A stretch of 64,000 nucleotides of DNA from Silene conica (taxonomy: Eukaryota; Streptophyta; Magnoliopsida; Caryophyllales; Caryophyllaceae), in NCBI GenBank assembly GCA_029255685.2, contig CM055319.2, positions 25,205,568 to 25,269,567 on the forward strand, written 5' to 3'. The notes beneath the pieces are model-generated. The model was not told where the DNA came from. It made no database searches and was given only the letters and a program-made list of their open reading frames with translations. The position numbers were made by a program, and so were the translations under genes. This document shows, piece by piece, positions 57,223 through 64,000 of the stretch. How positions within the stretch are numbered: position 1 is the stretch's first letter; the number at the start of each line of letters is the position of its first letter.

Positions 57223-59562
57223 TCAATCGAAAAGAGAAGGATGCGTAGCGCGCATCAAGGTCTCTGTCTCCCAAGTCTGCTCCTCAACGTCGCCACAACG
57301 CCATAGGATCTTCACCAGGGGCACCACCTTGCTCCCCAGCTTCCGGTCCCGACGATAAAAAATCTTCAGTGAACGCTCTTCGAACGCAAGGTTCGACTCT
57401 AGGTTATCGATCTCTCTCTGAAGCACGTGACTAGGGTCACTGACGTACTTGTAGAGCTGTGAAACATGAAAGACGCTATGCACCTTGCCCCAACTAGGAG
57501 GCAGATCCAATCTGTAAGCAGCAGCACCAATCTTCTTCAAAATCTCGAACGGCCCAATATAATTAGGGCTCAATTTGCCCTTAACACCTAATCTCGTGAC
57601 ACCCTTTGTCGGAGAAACCCGAAGGAACACTCTGTCACCAGCCTCAAACTCATGTGGTCTTCGACGAACGTCTGCATAGGATTTATGCCGGTCCTGAGCG
57701 GCCTTCATCCTACCTGTGATAAGCTGAACGTGATCAATGGTCACAACCAACTGGTCAGGTCCCAAATCATGAACGTCGCTCGACTGATCCTAACAGATAG
57801 GGTTACGATACTTCCTACCATAAAGCGCCTCATATGGAGCCATCTGAATCGACGAGTGATAACTGTTGTTGTACGAGAACTCAACCAGTGGTAGACTCTG
57901 TTCCCACGAACTTTGAAAATCAAGCGCACAAGCTCGCAATAGATCCTCCAAGGTCTGAATGGTCCTCTCTGACTGACCATCGGTAGCAGCATGGAACGCT
58001 GTACTCATCAAAAGTCGGCTACCCATGGCCTCCTGAAGAGCTTTCCAGAATCTGGAACAGAAACGTTGATCCCTGTCTGAAACAATCTCTCTCGGAACTC
58101 CATGGTATCGAACAATCTCTACAATGTAGGCCTTAGCAAGGCGATCCATATCTCAAGTCTCACGAATGGGTATGAACCTAACATACTTAGTCAACCTGTC
58201 GACTACTACCCAAATAGCATCCTTACCGCTAACGGTCTTAGATAGAGCGATAACGAAATCCATAGAAATGCACTCCCACTTCCACTGAGGAACGTGGAGC
58301 GGCTGTAGCAGACCACCAGGTCTCTTATGCTCAATTTTCACCTGATGACAAGTCAAACATCTACTCACATAGTCTAAGATATCCTTCTTCATCCCAGGCC
58401 ACCAAAACAAAAGTATGAGGTCCTTATGCATCTTTTGACCACCAGGATGAATAGAATAAGGAGTCAAATGAGCCTCATCCAATACTTTCTTCCTCAAGCT
58501 AGGAGCATCAGGTACAAACATCCGGCCACGGAAGCGAAGAAAGCTGTCAGCATCAATAACAAAATCTCTAGCCTCGCCACTAACAATCTTGGCTTCGAAC
58601 TTCTTGAAAGTAGCATCTGTAGACAAGCTCTTGCGAATATCCCAATACAATGTCGGCTCAGTAGTCATCGTAGCCAACCAGGCAAATCCACTACCCACCA
58701 TCTCTAATCTCAACTTCCTGAACTCAGAACAAAGTTCCTCGGACAACACTCGAATGGCACTCAACGAAAGAGAAGTCTTGCGGCTAAGCGCATCAGCAAC
58801 CACGTTAGCCTTGCCCTCATGATACAATAGCTCTATGTCATAGTCTTTGACCAATTCCAACCATCGACGCTGTCGCATATTAAGGTCCTTCTGTGTGAAA
58901 ATGTACTTTAGACTCTTGTGATCGGTGAAAATGCGGCAATGCGATCCAATAAGATAATGATGCCACATCTTCAAAGCATGAACAACTGCGGCTAACTCAA
59001 GATCATGCGTGGGATAGTTCACCACGTGAACTCGCAACTGTCTGGAGGAATACGCAATCACTTTCCCACTCTGCATCAACACACAACCAAGCCCGAGCAT
59101 AGAAGCATCACAATAGACATCAAAATCAACCCCAATCTCTGGAAGAGTAAGCACTAGAGCGGTCGTCAATCTAGTCTTCAACTCCTGGAACGAACTCTCA
59201 CACTTATCAGTCCATATAAATTTGGTTTCCTTCTTCAGCCACTGATTCATCGGACGAGCAAGTCTAGAAAAGTCCTCTACGAACCGTCTGTAGTAACCAG
59301 CCAATCCAAGGAAACTACGAATCTCTCCCACATCTTTGGGACTCTCCCAATCAATCACAGCCTCTATCTTAGCGGGATCAACCAAAACACCCTCGCTAGA
59401 GATAACATGTCCTAAAAATGCAACCTGAGACAACCAAAACTCACACTTCGAAAACTTAGCAAACCACTTCTGTCGGCGCAGAATCCCAAGTATCAAACGA
59501 AGATGTTCGGCATGCTCAGCATCAGTCTTCGAATATATCAAAATTTCATCAATGAACACCAC
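57223..59562 (-). pseudogene. Gypsy G pol: end of RT, RNase H, integrase, chromodomain; two nonsense codons
   Basis: One minus-strand frame of about 780 codons. It enters at [13 protein letters not shown] (the RT active site, where D has FIDDIL, so the second catalytic Asp is Glu here). It runs through RNase H ([14 protein letters not shown]), the integrase zinc motif ([10 protein letters not shown]...CLTCHQVK), [24 protein letters not shown] and a GPFEIL domain, to a chromodomain-like end VPLVKILWR...EEQTWETE. TGA at 58153-58155 and TAG at 57790-57792 each replace a Trp codon of D. The remainder upstream is separated by CACTA 2. Confidence 0.9.
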
Positions 59563-59563
59563 A

Positions 59564-60012
59564 CACTACTACAACAGTTGCTTACTACATAGGAGGTTTT
59601 GACTAATAGACATAGGTTTTTGAACCGATGTAGAGTTCAGTTATGTCCTTTAGTTTGTAATAGACATATGTTGTACAACCGATGTGCATTACTCTAATGG
59701 ACATCGGATTTTTCGAAAATCCTATGTCTATTGCTTATAATGGACAACTGACTTTCGTAAAATTCCATGTCTAATATGTAAAAATCCTATGTCCAATAAT
59801 GTTATTTACATTAGTTTTTCCTTAAAAATAATCCTATGTCTATTGTTGATTTTTACATCAGACTTTCGTTTAAATCCCATGTCTATTGCTGTTATATACA
59901 TCAGTTTTTTACAAAATCCCATGCCTATTATTCGGTAGTATACATCAGATTTTTTACAACCTTTGTCCTTTAATGTGGTTTTTTTTTTTAAAAAAATTGG
60001 AATCAAAATTCC
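59564..60012. mobile_element. CACTA 2: left end of a second CACTA transposon
   Basis: CACTACTACAAC starts within the RT of G after ACA (59561-59563, the presumed TSD). About 400 bp follow in which CCTATGTCTATT/ATAGACATAGG and related half-sites recur about ten times, the subterminal repeat pattern of CACTA elements. It differs in repeat sequence from CACTA 1. The other end is not in the window; the element continues beyond insertion H, and its boundary with H is approximate. Confidence 0.75.
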
Positions 60013-61684
60013 TGTTGCCAATATAATGCCAAAATCCGGGATTGTACGAAAACGGAGCCCTTTCGTTACTAATTACGACAACAAAAGTCGTTCGTCGTCA
60101 TACATTGTTTCAAGAACGAACCAAACAAAGGTCGTTCGTCATAATACGTACAATAATACACATGAAGAGTCTATTGACCTAGATATACTCAAGAAGGGGG
60201 GGGGGGGGGGGGGGGGGTTGAATTGAGTATGCCAACTTTTTCGATTCTTCTTCGATGTTGGTTGTTGAGACGAAGTAATAGCAAGTAACTAGTAAGAACG
60301 ATAAAGTAAAGGAGACACGATCTTTTGAAGTGGTTCAGTTTCACAAATCGAAACTTACGTCCACTATTCCTGATTAATAAAATTAGTACATTCTCCGGAT
60401 TACAATTTTATCAGCCCAACTCGTACAACTTTGATGTTAGTTGTAACTCAATCTAGATACCGTAAAATATCTAGCTACGACAAGTACCGTGAAATACTTG
60501 CTTTCAATGAGTACCGCTAAATACTCGAATCTATCTTAACTAAGTAAGATAAACTTTCAACAACTTCTTGTATTTGATGATCTTGAATGTATGAAAATCT
60601 TCTTCAATGTTTTTAGTCTTGATTACGAGATTTGACAATGATTGGCACGGAAAACGAAACGTGTGAGAGACTACGTTCGTTTGATTTTCTCGATTTGCGT
60701 GAGGCTTGGTTTTCGTGAGTATTTAGGCGTGTGACAATAAGAACATATATATACTAATTTAGATCTAGGTTAAATCCTAGATAGTTTAGAAATATTACTT
60801 TATCTAGAATACTAATTCTAGGTAATATTTAAAACTTAATCTTATATGAATTAGGAAAGGACTCTAATAAGATAATACTAATTTAAGACATAAGATAATA
60901 TTTCCACAATCCTATTTGATTTAGGAAACATCTAATACCATAAAATATAGAATCCTACTTTGAATCAAATCCTAATTCTTGTCAATAATATAATAAATTA
61001 TATTTTTAATCAAATCCTAGTCAATATTTAAGTATATTAAATAAACAAGTTTATTTATTTAATTAACTAAAAAGATAATATGAAACGTATTAGGATTCGT
61101 ATAAAGAAACGTGATACACGCTTCCCTATACACGACTCCCAATGCCCATAACACGTTCTTCGAGACATGTTCTACGGAGTACGTTTCTCTAGGAATTTGA
61201 ATTTTGACAATAACGGTTAAAATAAAATCCTTAGTTTATTAGAATTAATATTTACCTCATAAGATAAATATTTTAAATCTTGTCAACTAATGACTATTTC
61301 TATTTTAAAACCGTTTATAAGATTACCAAATTAATATATAATAATATATTAATAGCACGCATAAATCTTCATGCTTTGATTTGTTTCACGCAAATCTCAT
61401 TTCTTCGATAGTTATAGGCATGATCTACAACTTAAGAACTCTTGATTATTGTAATAAAACTTGTGTCTTGCGAATCTTCAAAAGATTTGACAATTACTAT
61501 GAACTTGATCTTTCTTCAATCTTTGATTGAGTTTATACTTTATTCAACTACGATCTTTGTTCTATAATAACTGTACACTTAAACGCACGATTACACGCAT
61601 ATGCATATAAAACATAATCACCTAGACTTGTTATTATTAGAACATAAAACAATATATTAATCATATAGAATATATTACCCAACA
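60013..61684 (-). repeat. 3' LTR of LTR retrotransposon H, left boundary tentative
   Basis: The right end is well supported: the plus strand reads ATATATTACCCAACA, followed by a polypurine tract (reverse complement AAAAAGGGGGAATT) and internal sequence. The left end is placed at TGTTGCCAATATAATG, which mirrors TGTTGGGTAATATATT, but could lie up to 200 bp away. A TATA-like TATATATATG on the minus strand (60743-60755) fits a U3/R border. A G run of 22 bases lies at 60196-60217 in the R/U5 part. Style and length suggest a Sirevirus-like Copia element; this is not proven. Confidence 0.65.
60196..60217 (+). repeat. G homopolymer of 22 bases
   Basis: Uninterrupted G run (C run on the element's sense strand) in the LTR of H. 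Length in the assembly may be unreliable. Confidence 0.85.
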
Positions 61685-61700
61685 AATTCCCCCTTTTTAA
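61685..61700 (-). promoter_or_regulatory. Polypurine tract of element H
   Basis: The minus strand reads TTAAAAAGGGGGAATT directly before the LTR start TGTTGGG. It is the expected primer for plus-strand DNA synthesis and fixes the element's orientation. Confidence 0.75.
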
Positions 61701-62419
61701 TGATGGCAAGTCTTACCTAGAATCGTGTCTAAGTGTAACGTAGTAACGTTCCCCCTCAACATAGTATTGGTCTTTTATAATATAGATTAACTAGGGTTTC
61801 CATTTTGAGACTAAACCAATTACTTACAAAGAACTATGAGAGACAATACGTTATGACAAGGAGCAATCTTAGGCAAATTCGTAATCTAGGTCGCATTCTT
61901 TTCCCCCTCTTGACATCATTGAAAAGACGGAAACAAAGACATAAAACGACTAGAATGATATAATACGAAACAAACCTAAGCATGCAATTTTAAATTAAAC
62001 ACACAAACATAATTAAAATCATGCAAACACGAAATACGAACGGAAATACGACACACAACCATATACTACAATGCCAAATGGGCCGAATATGAGAAGTAAA
62101 GCCTAATGGGCCGAATTTAAGAACATACGCCACTTGGGCTGAAAGTAGTAGCATAATGTCGTAATGGACCGAAAGTAAGAGAACAAAGTGTAAAGATTAG
62201 TACAAGCCATCTGGGCCGAATTAGGATAGGGAAAATGGGCCAGAAATTCAAAAGATAACAGGGCTAAATTGTTTGTAAAGGAAAAGAGAAGTAAGGGCAA
62301 AGGTAAGTAATGGGCTATGGAAACCGGACACCACCACACGGCCCAACCCAGTCACACGTTAAACTCCAAGCCCAAACCTGAAAAACAGAGTTAGTAATAA
62401 TACGAAACAGAATTCGAAA
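61701..62419 (-). other. 3' noncoding region of H with repeated GGGCCGAA motifs
   Basis: About 720 bp between the accessory ORF and the polypurine tract. From about 62075 to 62345 the motif TGGGCCGAA and close variants occurs at least six times (near 62079, 62109, 62136, 62164, 62216, 62237), giving TTCGGCCCA on the sense strand. No ORF is convincing here. Confidence 0.6.
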
Positions 62420-63910
62420 TCATTCGGGGTGACGGATAATGTGAGGATTAACGAACTGGGGACGGGTACGATATTCCAACGAATCAAGACGGTCAAGACA
62501 ACTCGCCACATTGCGTCCTTGAGCATCAATGGCACGCTCGAAATTTAGAACCTTAAGACTTAGAGCTTTTACTGCCTCTAGACACTTAGCTCCGTCTTCT
62601 CGTAACCCGCGGCTATCTTGAACTAATGCACCCCCTTGAGTCGTTAAAAAGTGATGACGATCACTTACTCCAATAATCTCTTCTTTAACGAACTTGATTT
62701 CTCGGGTGAGTTTTTCAAGACTTTCATTGACCTTCTCCATCCAAACCCGTATACCAACATTCGTTGTTCCCGACCCCGGACCATTCTGGGACTTTGTGTC
62801 CTTCAATCCAGCGACAACTGAGCACAATTTATCGACTTTTCCCTCAAGAACGCCCAGATTTCCGTTTCCTTTAACCTCCTCACTTTCTCGACCAAATAAC
62901 AGAGCACCATCCTTCCCGAAAATACCCATCAACTTCATTAGCCTATCATTCATCCTATCCTTAGGACTAACACCATAGCTTCCAACATCAACAACTCCAG
63001 CATCAAATAGCAACTCCGATACCCACATGCCATAGGGTATATCAAGAGTTGAACTAAACCGTTCCTTAACCAAGATTTTCGAAATCTGACTAATTTTAGC
63101 AAAGAACAATGACGCGAGATTAACTTTAACACCCGTTAACCAATTAAACAAAACAACAGCTTCACAACAACTGAGTTTGTCACGACCACCCCGTCGTGGC
63201 AAAACTGAATTCCAGAGAAAATTAACAAAGAATTTCAACTTGGGATTAAAAAAATTCGTGAGCAAGGGACTGACTTCGGTGGCCTCATCATCAAAGTATT
63301 TTTTAATTTTCATCTTTTCGACTTTAGTAACATTAGACCATTCCTTACTCGGATCAAGAATGAGCCCTTAGTTCTTTAACAGAAAGACCCTACACATGTC
63401 TTCCACAGAAATCCCAATCTCCTTTCCATTAACAACAGTCACAACACCATTATCGACTAACTTGACCGAAGCATAAAATTGGACCAATTCAAATGGAAAA
63501 ATCAGACCCGAAAAGTTACTTATATAGACCCATTCTTGAAACAAAAGAAAGTTTTTAAAGAAATTAAGGGCAGGAACTCCGTCTACCCACGAAGTCGGGT
63601 AAAATCGACCCGCATGCACCGAATATGGTAAAAGACGGTCTATGAGCATACCTTCCTTTTTAGTCATCCTAACTTTCTCAAGACCTTCTTTAGTTGCTTC
63701 TCCTGAGATGTCTTGAAACAGAGGACGAGGTTCTTGAGCAATTGAGTCCTCTTCCATAACATCTTTCCCTTTCTCCAACTTACGACGCTTGCTAGATTCG
63801 GACTTAGGAATTTCAACAGCAACCGGTTCAGGTGATGGCGGTGGCGAAGGTGTCGGAGTGGGAGATGGTTGTTTGTGTCGAGATGACCGGCGAGCAGATA
63901 TAGGAGGCAT
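62420..63910 (-). pseudogene. Accessory/envelope-position ORF of element H (497 codons, one in-frame stop)
   Basis: It starts at ATG 63908-63910 (MPPISARRSSRHKQPSP) and runs in one frame to the stop at 62420-62422, interrupted only by TAA at 63368-63370. Residues 1-60 are basic and proline/serine-rich with a KRRKLEKGK nuclear-localisation-like cluster. Residues about 75-330 are a globular part (FYPTSWVDG, WVYISNFSG, FPFELVQFYASV, then SPLLTNFF, FVNFLWNSVLPRRGG) that resembles the domain annotated as putative plant transposon protein (Transposase_32). Residues about 350-470 are hydrophilic with heptad-like EKVNESLEKLTREIKFVKEE, probably coiled coil. No signal peptide or clear membrane segment is seen. 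It lies on the sense strand of H, about 0.7 kb before the polypurine tract. Function is unknown; it could also be a captured host gene. Confidence 0.65.
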
Positions 63911-64000
63911 TCTTATTATTTTTTTTTATTTGTTGGACGAGAGTTATAGGTGAGTTTAATTGGTGAATTTTTGATCTCAACAAGTTTTATGGAGGTAAAG
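63911..64000 (-). other. Sequence upstream of the accessory ORF of H
   Basis: 90 bp up to the window edge. It is AT-rich with a T run; no pol coding sequence is visible in it. Confidence 0.5.

Larger units (their letters stand above)
54455..59563 (-). mobile_element. Gypsy G: chromovirus-like element, 5' part separated by CACTA 2
   Basis: A close relative of D. The 3' LTR is 54455-57154 and the internal region 57155-59563; it is cut in the RT active-site region by CACTA 2. The 5' half (gag, protease, N-terminal RT, 5' LTR) would be beyond CACTA 2, to the right of the window. The base pairs preceding the LTR are AAAGC (54450-54454); its TSD partner is not in view. Confidence 0.9.

Overview
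This is plant nuclear DNA from a repeat-rich intergenic (probably pericentromeric or otherwise heterochromatic) region. The evidence is a dense stack of LTR retrotransposons of the Copia and Gypsy superfamilies with initiator-Met or Asp tRNA primer sites, a Cassandra element carrying 5S rRNA-derived sequence, CACTA transposons, Stowaway- and Tourist-like MITEs and Helitron-like repeats. A dicot is likely; Caryophyllales is only a guess from the look of the Copia and LINE sequences. I see no intact host gene, tRNA gene or functional rRNA gene. Almost all coding sequence belongs to mobile elements, and nearly all of it is broken.

Left half (1-38870), a four-level nest. The outermost element is a Copia element, F (minus strand; gag, leader and LTR at 35687-38870). 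An Athila-like Gypsy element, E (minus), sits in F; its 5' LTR is 34229-35686 and its gag pieces are 33833-34179 and 15527-17036. Two Copia elements sit in the gag of E. Copia C (minus, 17037-33832, imperfect TSD GTAGC/GAAGC) holds a chromovirus-type Gypsy element D (20328-26963, TSD GGATT) and a solo Gypsy LTR S (29451-32344, TSD ATTAT). Copia B (minus, window start to 15526) holds a young full-length Copia A (plus strand, 1349-9919, TSD GTTTT/GTTGT). A and B are the same family, so this is self-nesting: A cut the reverse-transcriptase coding sequence of B, whose reading frame was otherwise open.

Middle (38871-54454). An unassigned stretch, then a Cassandra TRIM (39337-40049, TSD GTAAC) whose two LTRs differ because one lost the 5S-derived block. 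About 4.6 kb of AT-rich DNA without recognisable genes follows. After that come a Stowaway MITE (44659-44916), decayed MITEs and a TRIM remnant. A Helitron-like repeat is present in two copies; one is interrupted by a 4.1 kb non-autonomous CACTA element (47502-51579, TSD TAA) with strongly structured subterminal repeats and a LINE-derived fragment inside. A short LTR with a Tourist MITE inserted just upstream of its TATA box, and a second Tourist-like MITE, complete this part.

Right part (54455-64000), again nested. Gypsy element G (minus, relative of D) has a 2.7 kb 3' LTR and a truncated pol. It is cut in its RT by the end of a second CACTA element (59564 onward). That in turn is cut by another LTR retrotransposon, H (minus), with 3' LTR about 60013-61684, a polypurine tract, and a 497-codon ORF (62420-63910, one in-frame stop) in the position of an envelope-like or accessory ORF. 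This ORF is the least explained coding sequence in the window.

The recurring theme is LTR and leader architecture: paired GC-rich palindromes centred on GTCGAC/GCCGGC, minisatellites and hairpin modules are shared in design by otherwise different element families.
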